Below, in pieces: positions 40,896-49,095 of a stretch of DNA of 53,379 nt (position 1 is the stretch's first letter; each line of letters begins with the position of its first letter). The DNA comes from Cytobacillus purgationiresistens (GTDB lineage Bacteria > Bacillota > Bacilli > Bacillales > Cytobacillaceae): the NCBI RefSeq assembly GCF_030813235.1, contig NZ_JAUSUB010000034.1, positions 1-53,379 on the forward strand, read 5' to 3'. A program made the position numbers and the translations under genes. The notes beneath the pieces are model-generated. The model was not told where the DNA came from. It was given only the letters and a program-made list of their open reading frames with translations, and ran no database searches.

Positions 40896-41765
40896 TCATT
40901 TTCTAAGCTTAGCTAAACCTGGTTCGGGATTAAACGGTTGATTTTGTTCAATCATGTAAAGCCATTCATGAAAAATCGGCTGAAGGCCGTAAAATTGGCT
41001 GATGCGCACAAACATCTGATCTGTATCCTCGTGCCCAGAATAATACTTCAATACTTTCTTAGTGAATTCAGGACCAAAATCCCAATAAAAACCGGCAAAA
41101 TCAAAGGCTGGGTCACTGAATTGTGCATCTGTGAAATCGATGATTCCAGTAAAGGTCTGCACGTGATCATTATAAATCATATTGGCCAACGTTAAGTCCC
41201 CATGAATGACCGTTTTCTTAATTTCTTTATGTAGTCGATGATTGATAAAGCGCTCAAATATCATTGATACTTCTTGTATCTCGTTTTCAGATAGATGAGG
41301 ATATACCGATTTCTTTACGGAATCATATAAGTTTTTCCAATAGGACAGACCATGCTTTTCCGTTAGTCCAATCCTTCTAGCCTGTTCTTCAGGAAACTGA
41401 TGGAGATTTGATAAAAAGTCACCTAGCAGTTTGGCTGTTTTTTCTATATTCATGTTAGGTTCAATCTGATTCAAAGTTTTTCCATCAATTAATTCATGAC
41501 TCGTACAGATTGCTGTTCCATTCTGATAATGAAATTGATAAGAAGGAACCCTAAGAAAAGGCTTTGTTGATTGCAGCATATCAAGCAGTCTCTTTTCAGT
41601 TGCAATCTGTTCAAGTACTTCTTTCCTTTTAGGGAATCGGAAGACGAAGGAATGATTAACAATGAAAACATGGTTATCCCAGCCTCTATTGCTGCTTTCT
41701 AGATCTTTTATTTGTATAGAAGGCATTGCCTTCTGAATGAATGATATCATTTCTTTTTCCTGCAT
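40896..41765 (-). CDS. Aminoglycoside phosphotransferase-like kinase
   Basis: This 289-residue kinase-like protein has FRFPKRKEVLEQIATEKRLL (ATP-binding lysine region), the catalytic loop HGDLTLANMIYN (near residue 192) and the metal motif IIDFTDAQFSDPAFDFA (near 215). The family phosphorylates aminoglycosides, macrolides or small metabolites, and resistance cannot be inferred from sequence alone. AGGGGTG precedes ATG 41765, and a perfect 18-bp palindrome lies 10 bp upstream of the start. Confidence 0.87.
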   Translation of the reverse strand: MQEKEMISFIQKAMPSIQIKDLESSNRGWDNHVFIVNHSFVFRFPKRKEVLEQIATEKRLLDMLQSTKPFLRVPSYQFHYQNGTAICTSHELIDGKTLNQIEPNMNIEKTAKLLGDFLSNLHQFPEEQARRIGLTEKHGLSYWKNLYDSVKKSVYPHLSENEIQEVSMIFERFINHRLHKEIKKTVIHGDLTLANMIYNDHVQTFTGIIDFTDAQFSDPAFDFAGFYWDFGPEFTKKVLKYYSGHEDTDQMFVRISQFYGLQPIFHEWLYMIEQNQPFNPEPGLAKLRK

Positions 41766-41775
41766 AATTCACCCC

Positions 41776-41793
41776 TAATCAAACGTTTGATTA
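41776..41793. promoter_or_regulatory. Perfect 18-bp palindrome before the phosphotransferase gene
   Basis: TAATCAAACGTTTGATTA is its own reverse complement and lies immediately upstream of the ribosome site of the minus-strand kinase gene. Its centre, AAACGTTT, is common in operators of LacI and TetR families. The protein that binds it is unknown. Confidence 0.55.
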
Positions 41794-41901
41794 AATCATT
41801 TTAACAATATTAAGTAATTTAAAGAAGCCTGAAGCGGTTGTCGAATAATAAGAATTGAAAAGGGAAATCTACAAAAAGACCTTTTATGAAAGGAGAGATG
41901 C

Positions 41902-42090
41902 ATGATGAAGAAGCAAAATGACAACCAATTAGATGAGAAAATTATTGCTGCTCAAAATCAATCTCAGCAATATAATCAAGCAGATACGGAATTTGCTGCT
42001 GATGAAGATGTGCAAAATGCAGTTGCAAAAAGTCAACAATTTGAGGCACAGAACCAACAGCCAACATTTGAACCGAATAAGCCTTTTTAA
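41902..42090 (+). CDS. Small Gln/Asn-rich protein, gamma-type spore protein candidate
   Basis: This 62-residue protein is very rich in Q, N, A and E, without hydrophobic segments, and contains ADTEFAADEDVQNAVAKSQQ. This recalls the (G)TEFAxETxxQxVxxQN pattern of gamma-type small acid-soluble spore proteins, which serve as amino-acid reserves in spores. AAGGAGAG precedes ATG 41902/41905. A strong terminator follows. If it is a spore protein, it should be transcribed in the forespore; no sigma-G promoter was confirmed. Confidence 0.55.
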   Translation: MMKKQNDNQLDEKIIAAQNQSQQYNQADTEFAADEDVQNAVAKSQQFEAQNQQPTFEPNKPF

Positions 42091-42097
42091 AGATGAA

Positions 42098-42126
42098 AAA
42101 GACGACTCCAACGGTCGTCTTTTTTC
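42098..42126 (+). terminator. Rho-independent terminator
   Basis: AAAGACGAC and GTCGTCTTT form the stem, followed by a T run. It lies between converging genes and can serve both. Confidence 0.8.
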
Positions 42127-42135
42127 TAAAAGGAT

Positions 42136-43350
42136 TTACACGGATGCAGAATGATGCTTAACCACTTCTTTTTTAGTGTGTTCATTTCTTCCATGCATGA
42201 AATAATAAAGCACGATGGTACAAAGTGAAATGATCCCCATGATTACATAAAGAGAACTGTATCCTGTATAAGGAATCATTAAACCAAGTATATAAGGACC
42301 AAATCCAAGTCCAGCATCTAAAAAGATGAAGAAAGTGGAAGTGGCAAATCCCATGCGATGAGGCGGCGTTAATTTTACAGCAACAGCTTGGGTACATGAT
42401 TGCATATTGCCGAATCCAAGCCCGATGAGTGCACCAGAAATTAATAAAGTCGCGCTACTGCTTGCTGTACTTAAAAGCAGCAGTCCTGCGCCCATTAGAA
42501 TGAATGCCGGATACATAATAAAATTAGCACCTTTTAAGTCCATAAGTCGGCCTGTAAATGGTCTGGAAATTAGGACGGCCACAGCATATACAAAAAAGAA
42601 AAAGCTTGCTGCACTTACTAAATCTGTTTCAATAGCATAGAAGTTAATAAAGGAAAGCACACTGGAGTAGCAAAAAGCCACTGTCAGCGTGACAAAAGCG
42701 ATTGGAAGTGCTCTAGGTTCAACAAATCCAGATAATTTGAAACCGCCCACTTCAGCTTTCTGAAGCTGTTCACTCGTCAACTCGGATACCCTAACTGTAA
42801 AACCAATGAGCAAGCTGACAACACCGAGAATGAGACAGAAAGCAAATATCATTTGAAAGCTTGTGTGCTGACTCATTATCAGACCGATAAAAGGACCGAT
42901 AGCAGTGGCGAGCGTTGCACTCATACTAAAATACCCAATTCCCTCACCTTTTCTTGAAGCAGGAATGATTTGTGCCACGATGGTTCCAGCGGCTGTACTT
43001 GCCATCCCCAAAGTCAGACCATGGATGAAGCGCGTTACTAATAAAATAGTAATTCCGGCTTGGATGAAGTATAAGCTCGTAACTAAAGTGAATAGGATCA
43101 GTCCGATAATTAATGTTTTTTTACGACCAATCTTATCAATATATCTCCCAATAAACAATCTGCCGATCAAAGTTCCGATGATGAATATTCCGGTTACTAG
43201 TCCAGCTTGGCTAGGTGAGGCGCTATATTCTGCTACAGCATAGACCGCGATTGTGACCATTAATAAAAAGAAAATAAGCGTAAGAAAAAAGTTGACGGAA
43301 GACACGATGATGAAGTCTTTCGTCCAAAGTTTAGCTTTTGACTGATTCAT
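42136..43350 (-). CDS. MFS transporter
   Basis: This 404-residue protein has twelve hydrophobic helices and MFS motifs: GRLFIGRYIDKIGRKK (motif A, about residue 62) and the duplicate SRPFTGRLMDLKGAN in the second half. It resembles drug or sugar-efflux members such as YfkF/YwoG. It is preceded by and overlaps a MarR regulator gene by 20 nt, so export of a compound that inactivates the regulator is likely. Confidence 0.9.
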   Translation of the reverse strand: MNQSKAKLWTKDFIIVSSVNFFLTLIFFLLMVTIAVYAVAEYSASPSQAGLVTGIFIIGTLIGRLFIGRYIDKIGRKKTLIIGLILFTLVTSLYFIQAGITILLVTRFIHGLTLGMASTAAGTIVAQIIPASRKGEGIGYFSMSATLATAIGPFIGLIMSQHTSFQMIFAFCLILGVVSLLIGFTVRVSELTSEQLQKAEVGGFKLSGFVEPRALPIAFVTLTVAFCYSSVLSFINFYAIETDLVSAASFFFFVYAVAVLISRPFTGRLMDLKGANFIMYPAFILMGAGLLLLSTASSSATLLISGALIGLGFGNMQSCTQAVAVKLTPPHRMGFATSTFFIFLDAGLGFGPYILGLMIPYTGYSSLYVIMGIISLCTIVLYYFMHGRNEHTKKEVVKHHSASV

Positions 43351-43789
43351 GTTCTTCCCCCTGTTTCATTAGATTTTCGCGAATGTCCCGCATAATACGA
43401 ATCGTATCAGTTTGCTCCTGCTCAGATACACCTGCTAAGATGTTATTTTCAAAATGATCGATCGTTTTACGCACTTCTAAATAAATATCCCTGCCGAGTT
43501 GGGTGAGTTGCATTTTCTTTTCTCGTTTATCTGCAGTTGGCACCTGCTCAACATATCCTACCTCTACAAGACGGTTCATTGTTCGAGTCACAGTTGGTTT
43601 CTCAACTCCCTGATAATTTGCGATCTCCACAAGTGTGACAGAACCGAAATTATCCAAATAATATAAAATTGTCCACTGCGCCCTTTGAAGATTATGCTTG
43701 CTGAGCAATAGGTTCAGCTTATTTTCAAATGGGCGATAGAGCATCATGAAATGGTGAAAAAACTTTTGATTAGACTGAATGAAGAACAC
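43331..43789 (-). CDS. MarR-family regulator of the MFS gene
   Basis: This protein of up to 152 residues has the MarR winged helix (about 30-105): LVEIANYQGVEKPTVTRTMNRLVEVGYVEQVPTADKREKKMQLTQLG. GTG 43789 lies directly in the ribosome site (GAGGTG), whereas an in-frame ATT at 43780 has a 6-nt spacing, so an ATT start is possible. The palindrome TAGTTA-N7-TAACTA upstream is a likely operator. It represses itself and the overlapping MFS gene, by inference. Confidence 0.9.
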   Translation of the reverse strand: MFFIQSNQKFFHHFMMLYRPFENKLNLLLSKHNLQRAQWTILYYLDNFGSVTLVEIANYQGVEKPTVTRTMNRLVEVGYVEQVPTADKREKKMQLTQLGRDIYLEVRKTIDHFENNILAGVSEQEQTDTIRIMRDIRENLMKQGEEHESVKS

Positions 43790-43800
43790 CTCTTTATAAA

Positions 43801-43819
43801 TAGTTAGCGTCGGTAACTA
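43801..43819. promoter_or_regulatory. Probable MarR operator
   Basis: TAGTTA (43801-43806) and TAACTA (43814-43819) form an inverted repeat around 7 bp, just downstream of a minus-strand promoter (TAGACA, 18 bp, TATAGT). Confidence 0.6.
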
Positions 43820-43953
43820 ATACACTATAACAGATTGGGAATATCGATGTCTATGGGTGAAGGCCCGTCAGAGTATTGCCGCTTTAGTTGGAAAGGGCTT
43901 ACATGATTAATGTGGCAATGGCTCAAAGTGCTTGAAAAAAATTCAAAAAAATT
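43820..43953. other. Intergenic region
   Basis: No gene is recognised between the divergent marR and ECF-sigma units. Confidence 0.3.
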
Positions 43954-43978
43954 AAACCTTCCTCATTTTAGAATCGTC
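43954..43978 (+). promoter_or_regulatory. ECF-type promoter of the sigma-factor operon
   Basis: AAACCTT at 43954-43960 and CGTCTAA starting at 43975 have the sequence and approximate spacing of ECF sigma-factor promoters. This suggests that the operon activates itself. Confidence 0.6.
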
Positions 43979-43999
43979 TAATGATAGGGGGGGGGAAAA

Positions 44000-44533
44000 G
44001 TGAAGGATTTATATATAGAAGAGATAGGACAATTTGATTCGTTAACATGCATGGATGAGATCATGAATAATCATGGTCAAGCTGTGCTTGAGCTTGCCTT
44101 CTCATACGTGAAAAACCGTACCGTAGCGGAGGATTTAACTCAGGAGATATTTGTAAAATGCTATAAGGCTTTACCAAGTTTTAAAGGTGAAGCGAAAGTA
44201 AAGACCTGGCTATGGAAAATAGCCATCAACCATTGCAAGGATTATTTGAGAAGCTGGCATTACCGCAACTTAGAAATGATGGATACTGAGGCATTCTTTG
44301 TGGAAGAAGATTCTGTTGAACATAAAGTGTTGGAAAAGGATGAGCGTGAATCATTGCTCGGCTCCGTTTTGAACCTGCCTGTTAAATATCGAGAACTGAT
44401 TTACTTTTATTACTATGAGGATCTTTCAATCAAAGAAATTGAAATCGTAACAGGAATTAATAGCAACACCATCAAATCCCGAATGCGCAGGGCAAAAAAG
44501 TTGCTTAAAGAGTTTATCCAGGAGGGGAGATAA
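44000..44533 (+). CDS. ECF-type RNA polymerase sigma factor
   Basis: This 177-residue protein has sigma region 2 (about 22-90: AFSYVKNRTVAEDLTQEIFVKCYKALPSFKGEAKVKTWLWKIAINHCKDYLR) and region 4 (about 115-170: LPVKYRELIYFYYYEDLSIKEIEIVTGINSNTIKSRMRRAKKLL). It lacks regions 1 and 3, as ECF factors do. GTG 44000 follows a G-rich run. No classical anti-sigma gene follows; instead a PadR-like and a HAAS-SEDS protein are encoded, which may fulfil that role. Confidence 0.93.
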   Translation: MKDLYIEEIGQFDSLTCMDEIMNNHGQAVLELAFSYVKNRTVAEDLTQEIFVKCYKALPSFKGEAKVKTWLWKIAINHCKDYLRSWHYRNLEMMDTEAFFVEEDSVEHKVLEKDERESLLGSVLNLPVKYRELIYFYYYEDLSIKEIEIVTGINSNTIKSRMRRAKKLLKEFIQEGR

Positions 44534-44953
44534 ATGGACAACAAGTTAAGAAAAATGAAGAGAGCAAAGAATCAGCCCGGTTTCCCTGGTTTAATATTTA
44601 CGGATAATCTGCGTGATCGAATCGCCACTGCAATACACAATGAAAGAGAAAGTGATGAGGAAGTGATTATGAGCATTTTTCAATTGCTCTCAAGTAAAAA
44701 AACCGGAGTGGTATTGCTGGATCAGTTAAGAGGAAGAGGGGTTAAACGATTTGAAAAAAACGAAGGCATTTTATATATGTTTTTGCATCGGTTAGAAAAG
44801 CAGAACCAAATTATTGGTGAATGGACACCAGAGGGGAGTAAGGAATATATTCTTGCTTCAAGCGGCAAGAAAATCTTGCAAAAAGCTGAAAAGGGTAACG
44901 TCAAGGCGTTCGGATCTATTCAAGAAGTATTGAAAGGAGCGTATACCCAATGA
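44534..44953 (+). CDS. PadR-like winged-helix protein
   Basis: This 139-residue protein has a basic N-terminus and a PadR-like wing region GILYMFLHRLEKQNQIIGEWTPEGSKEYILASSGKKILQKAE (about 80-120). PadR proteins often pair with HAAS-domain membrane proteins, exactly as here. The ATG overlaps the end of the sigma gene's ribosome-rich tail and the stop overlaps the next start (ATGA). It probably regulates or signals to the adjacent genes. Confidence 0.75.
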   Translation: MDNKLRKMKRAKNQPGFPGLIFTDNLRDRIATAIHNERESDEEVIMSIFQLLSSKKTGVVLLDQLRGRGVKRFEKNEGILYMFLHRLEKQNQIIGEWTPEGSKEYILASSGKKILQKAEKGNVKAFGSIQEVLKGAYTQ

Positions 44954-46215
44954 ACGAGCGTAGCGGTTTTTTGGAGCGACTATTAAGCCAAATTCGAACA
45001 AAGGAAGTCAGGCAGCAGGTAAAACGGGAAATCGACAGCCATATTGAACTTTCAATACAAAAGTTAGTCAAACAAGGGTTCTCAAAGGAGGAAGCCGAGA
45101 AAACGGCAGTAGCTCAAATGGGTGACCCTGTTCAACTGGGAGTTGAGATGAACAAGCTCCATCGTCCAAAAATTGACTGGAAGCTGCTTAGCTTATATGG
45201 CTTGGCTATCCTGATCAGCTTTCTCCCCTTTTATTTTATCCAAGAAGGACAAATGCCTTTATTAAAACAAGTTGTTGGTGCCATTATTGGTGTGGCTTTA
45301 GTCTTTGGGGGTATGTTTTTTGATTATAGAAGATTGAAGAATTATGGTTATTTATATTATTTGGTAGGGATTTTATTGCTGCTTTTAGTATTTACTTTGG
45401 GATGGAGTGCATATTCAGTCGGTGGAAGCTTTCGTTTTCAGATTGGAAGTATTCATGCAGACTCTACGATTACTATACCTTTGTTCTTATTAGCTTTTGC
45501 TTCATTATTAAGCAAAAAAACCCCAATATGGATATTGAATCTCTTATTCCTTTTACCAGTATTACTTTATATAGCAGCAATTGCCAACGTAAATGCAATG
45601 ATATACACTAGTATGATTTTTGGGATGTTTATATGGACAGTTAGAAAAAATAAAAATAGGATATTTACTGCTAGTGGTTTTCTCATTTTTTCTATAGGTA
45701 TTATTTTATTTTTCTTAAAGGAATATCAATGGCAAAGAATAATAAATATTTTTTCAAATAAAAATAATGGGGAGCTATATGGTTACATAGAATTGCAAAT
45801 AACAAAGCTCTTAAATGAAGCGCCATTACTTGGAGTACCAAGAATGGAAAGTTATCTCATATTGCCAGAAGCACAAACAAACTTTATCCTAGTTTTTCTC
45901 ATTCATCAGCTCGGATGGTTACCTTTTGCACTAATAATGATTATTTTATTTGGATTACTAGCGCGTATGCTATGGTTGATTGCACCGATAAAGGACCCTT
46001 TTGGACAATTACTTATATTTGGCGGCAGTATGCTTTATAGTGCTCCATTGCTATATAATGTGTTTATGGTGCTAGGGTTTCTACCAATTAGTGGATTTTA
46101 TGTACCACTGTTAAGCTACGGAATCGTTGTCAATTGGCTCTATGCTTTCATAATCGGAATGGTGCTCAGCATTTTCCGGAGAAAAGATATTTATCTTCCA
46201 GAAAATATAAAATGA
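44950..46215 (+). CDS. HAAS-domain fused SEDS (FtsW/RodA-like) protein, probably inactive
   Basis: This 421-residue protein has an N-terminal HAAS/permease-prefix domain (about 1-75, with KREIDSHIELSIQKLVKQGFSKEEAEKTAVAQMGDP) and about ten membrane helices related to FtsW/RodA/SpoVE. In these polymerases the conserved extracytoplasmic motif PEAHTDF(I) carries the catalytic aspartate; here it reads LPEAQTNFIL, with N in that place. The usual GEE after it is also changed to HQ. Loss of glycosyltransferase activity and a sensory or regulatory role is therefore inferred. It closes a sigma/PadR operon. Confidence 0.85.
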   Translation: MNERSGFLERLLSQIRTKEVRQQVKREIDSHIELSIQKLVKQGFSKEEAEKTAVAQMGDPVQLGVEMNKLHRPKIDWKLLSLYGLAILISFLPFYFIQEGQMPLLKQVVGAIIGVALVFGGMFFDYRRLKNYGYLYYLVGILLLLLVFTLGWSAYSVGGSFRFQIGSIHADSTITIPLFLLAFASLLSKKTPIWILNLLFLLPVLLYIAAIANVNAMIYTSMIFGMFIWTVRKNKNRIFTASGFLIFSIGIILFFLKEYQWQRIINIFSNKNNGELYGYIELQITKLLNEAPLLGVPRMESYLILPEAQTNFILVFLIHQLGWLPFALIMIILFGLLARMLWLIAPIKDPFGQLLIFGGSMLYSAPLLYNVFMVLGFLPISGFYVPLLSYGIVVNWLYAFIIGMVLSIFRRKDIYLPENIK

Positions 46216-46245
46216 AGGGATGTCCTGTTTAAGGACATCCCTTTA
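46215..46245 (+). terminator. Terminator of the sigma-factor operon
   Basis: AAGGGATGTCC and GGACATCCCTT form an 11-bp stem directly after the stop, followed by a short T run. Confidence 0.8.
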
Positions 46246-46253
46246 GATTGTAG

Positions 46254-46710
46254 GTTGAAATGGAAAGTCGCCGATATCATTAGGATTATCGTCGATAAAA
46301 TCGAAAAATCGCCGATATATTGAAATTATCGCTGATAAATTCAGAAAATCGCCGATATCCGAACTAATTCCAAGTTCGCCTTCATCTTGAGCGAGAAGTC
46401 CATCTAAATTAAGTCCATTTTTTGTTGAAATGGAAAGTCGCCGATATCATTAGGATTATCGTCGATAAAATCGAAAAATCGCCGATATATTGAAATTATC
46501 GCTGATAAATCCAGAAAATCGCCGATATCCGAACTAATCCCAAGTTCGCCTTCATCTTGAGCGAGAAGTCCATCTAAATTAAGTCCATTTTTTGTTGAAA
46601 ATGGAAAGTCGCCGATATCATTAGGATTATCGTCGATAAAATCGAAAAATCGCCGATATATTGAAATTATCGCTGATAAATTCAGAAAATCGCCGATATC
46701 AAACCTAATC
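46254..46710. repeat. Tandem repeat of about 170 bp with internal sub-repeats
   Basis: Copies start at about 46254, 46424 and 46594; the third stops after about 115 bp. Each copy contains three occurrences of TCGCCGATAT spaced about 40 bp apart with degenerate TTATCG(T/C)(C/T)GATAAA phrases between them, so it is a nested repeat. Copies differ by only a few bases. No ORF is present. Confidence 0.9.
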
Positions 46711-46847
46711 TCTAAAATCTGGCCCCCATATAAAATTCAGATCCCATCCCACGACGAAAATCGGCATGGCTTCACTTATAACTCTGAAAAGTAAACAGTT
46801 TGCCAACGAATAGGGTATTTCCCGTCGATTGTTAATTGGAAGGATGA
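46711..46847. other. Intergenic region
   Basis: No gene or signal is recognised after the repeat array. Confidence 0.3.
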
Positions 46848-47162
46848 TCCCATCCTATTCATAGCATCAACGAGTTAATGGTTAACAAGGCAATCGGTCA
46901 AACATTGATTACAAACGAATAGCAGTCGCTTTTATCTACAGAAAGCGCCGGTTCACTTGCACCATTGATCGCTCCAACTGTACAAAAGGAAATGAGACAA
47001 CCGGAGAAGAACATATATATAGCAGGAGCGAAAAAGTTACGGGAGAGCACCGACTTTTATGAACAAGGCAGATCTATTGTTGCGGTGATCACGCTTCTGC
47101 AAAAGGGTGGAGTTGCTTCTTCCAGAGTCAAGTTATCTCCAAAGCTATTGGGAGATAACTGA
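46848..47162 (+). pseudogene. Decayed ORF with internal stop
   Basis: One frame is open from 46848 to a TAG at 46920-46922 and again to 47162. The two parts read like one protein (SINELMVNKAIGQTLITNE before the stop, LAPLIAPTVQKEMRQPEKN and YIAGAKKLRESTDFYEQGR after it). No ribosome site precedes the second part. The family is not recognised. It is most simply a gene remnant between the repeat array and the MFS gene. Confidence 0.45.
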
Positions 47163-47200
47163 TGTTCCTAAGAATATAGAGAAAGAAGGCGTATGGGGCA

Positions 47201-48436
47201 GTGTCGATCACTAAAAAAACGCAGAAGGGAAAATCTAATCAGGTTATCTTTATCACTGCGCTAGTTACGGCGTTTAGTTTGTTAGGTGATTCCATGCTTT
47301 ATATTGTTCTGCCGATTTATTGGAAGGAAATTGGTCTGGATAGCTTTTGGCAGATTGGTATTTTATTATCTATTAATCGCTTTGTCAGACTTCCATTCAA
47401 TCCAATTGCAGGATGGGTTTATAAGAGGATCTCCTTGAAGACGGGAATGATGATTGCTGTCATCCTTGGAACAATTACAACTCTTGGCTATGGTATTTTT
47501 CAAGGGTTTATGGCTTGGCTTATTTTGCGGATGATTTGGGGAGTTGCCTGGTCTTTTTTTAGAATTGGTGGTTTATCGATTGTTGCTCATCATGCAGAAG
47601 AATCACGCCGAGGCGAGGCGATGGGGCTGTATAACGGCATCTATCGACTAGGGAGTTTATTCGGAATGCTGCTTGGCGGTATTCTTGTGCCATTGGTTGG
47701 TTTAAGTCCAGTGGCAATCATCTTTGGTTTGTTAACACTTATTGGGCTTCCTTTACTCTCTTTTTCTTTAAAAACGGAGGATAGGGGGAAACGAGAAGAA
47801 ACAAATGCAGAGCGGCGACGATTCTTCCCGCAATTGAGCCGGCTAAAGGTTCTGGTCATTATAAGCGGTTTTTTTGTCACCATGCTTATTCAAGGTGTGT
47901 TCACGTCTACCTTGAGTTCAGTGATTGAATTTTTTTATGGCTCGAGTATTTCTCTTTTTGGCATCGTTGTAAGTGTTACATTATTATCTGGAGGAATCCA
48001 AGCAGTCAGATGGGCATGGGAGCCTTTTTTAGGCAGGAAATTCGGCTTATGGTCAGATGGTCCGAGGGGCAGGTTCCCACTTTACATCGGTTCGCTCTTT
48101 CTGGCAGCCATTAGCTTTGGGCTCATTTCTAGTAATTTGCCATTCTGGCTTTGGATTATTATCGTTCTCGTTTCAATGATAACCGCAACCTCCATCACTA
48201 CGATAACAGATGCACTTTGTTTAGATGCAACAAAAAATATCAACGTGGTTTCCTTCTTAACACTTTATACGGTGGTACAAGATGTAGGAGCTGCGTTAGG
48301 TCCATTCCTTAGCTACTTCATCATAGAATTTGAGGGCGGCTATTATTATCTATATTGGGGAGGCGGGTTCATTTTTGCCTTATTAGGTGTTTTATGGGTC
48401 GTTGAATACTATAAGAATCATCATAAAGTAAGGTAG
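47201..48436 (+). CDS. MFS transporter
   Basis: This 411-residue protein has twelve hydrophobic helices and MFS features: NRFVRLPFNPIAGWVYKRISLKTGM (motif A region, about 58-82) and ESRRGEAMGLYNGIYRLGSLFGMLLGGIL (about 128-156). It starts with GTG 47201. The substrate is unknown. It is separated from the following methylcitrate operon by a promoter and a B12 riboswitch, so it is not under that control. Confidence 0.88.
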   Translation: MSITKKTQKGKSNQVIFITALVTAFSLLGDSMLYIVLPIYWKEIGLDSFWQIGILLSINRFVRLPFNPIAGWVYKRISLKTGMMIAVILGTITTLGYGIFQGFMAWLILRMIWGVAWSFFRIGGLSIVAHHAEESRRGEAMGLYNGIYRLGSLFGMLLGGILVPLVGLSPVAIIFGLLTLIGLPLLSFSLKTEDRGKREETNAERRRFFPQLSRLKVLVIISGFFVTMLIQGVFTSTLSSVIEFFYGSSISLFGIVVSVTLLSGGIQAVRWAWEPFLGRKFGLWSDGPRGRFPLYIGSLFLAAISFGLISSNLPFWLWIIIVLVSMITATSITTITDALCLDATKNINVVSFLTLYTVVQDVGAALGPFLSYFIIEFEGGYYYLYWGGGFIFALLGVLWVVEYYKNHHKVR

Positions 48437-48462
48437 TAAATACTTTGCTTTGGATAAAATAA

Positions 48463-48491
48463 TTGTAAAATTTCTGAAATATTGATATATT
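48463..48491 (+). promoter_or_regulatory. Promoter of the B12 riboswitch / methylcitrate operon
   Basis: TTGTAA (48463-48468), 17 bp and TATATT (48486-48491) lie directly upstream of the cobalamin aptamer. Confidence 0.55.
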
Positions 48492-48514
48492 GAACTTGTA
48501 AAATTAAATAGTTG

Positions 48515-48735
48515 TAGAAACAGGTGCAGATAGATATTATTATATGCTATTTGCTTAAAAGGGAAGTTCGGTTAGAGTCCGACGCTGTCCCGCAACTGTA
48601 ATTGTGAGCGATTCGAGTAACACCACTGTTTCCTGTAGCAGGGAAATGGGAAGGTTCGAAGAGCGATGATCAAGAGCCAGGAGACCTGCCTGTTTTAGCA
48701 AACATCAATACCTACGCGGATAGGGGGTGTTAAGT
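48515..48735 (+). ncRNA. Cobalamin (adenosylcobalamin-type) riboswitch
   Basis: The leader contains AAAAGGGAAGTTCGGTTAGA, the conserved GTCCCGCAACTGTAATTGTG segment, GGGAAGG and the B12 box AGCCAGGAGACCTGCC (48675-48690). The order and spacing are those of a full cobalamin aptamer. A separate intrinsic terminator follows at 48804, so B12 should stop transcription of the methylcitrate operon. Confidence 0.95.
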
Positions 48736-48803
48736 GCGAGATTCTGGTAGCATGCGATTTGATGGTTCATAGGCATGTTTATTTTGATATTCGTTCGTAA
48801 CTT

Positions 48804-48832
48804 AACAACTTCTTTTAGGAAGTTGTTTTTTT
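48804..48832 (+). terminator. Riboswitch-controlled terminator
   Basis: AACAACTTC (48804-48812) pairs with GAAGTTGTT (48819-48827), followed by seven T. It lies between the cobalamin aptamer and the first gene of the operon. Confidence 0.85.
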
Positions 48833-48873
48833 AATGCTTTTTTTTCGGATGAATGATTTGGAGGAGAACATCT

Positions 48874-49083
48874 TTGTTTGGAACAGTTCAGTATTATATC
48901 AATTCTTTCAAAGCAACCATTATGAATAATTACAGTGTGGAAGAAGTATGTTCGCTGAAGGGGAAATTGTCATTGATCCAAGGTGAAATAGCAGAGCTCC
49001 CTGTTGATAGACACATGATGGATATTTATATGGCGAACGCTGAAAAGGCTTACAGCATGGTCAGGCAGGATGTAACTGGATAG
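48874..49083 (+). CDS. Small protein at the head of the methylcitrate operon
   Basis: This protein of 69 residues starts at TTG 48874, 7 nt after GGAGGAG; an ATG at 48853 overlaps the ribosome site and is less likely. It is soluble and helical, with a middle reading SVEEVCSLKGKLSLIQGEIAELPVDRHMMDIYMANAEKAYSMV. It is followed at 12 nt by prpC. No family is recognised. The position right behind the B12 riboswitch suggests a role in propionate metabolism or B12-linked control. Confidence 0.7.
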   Translation: MFGTVQYYINSFKATIMNNYSVEEVCSLKGKLSLIQGEIAELPVDRHMMDIYMANAEKAYSMVRQDVTG

Positions 49084-49095
49084 GAGGAAGAAAGG

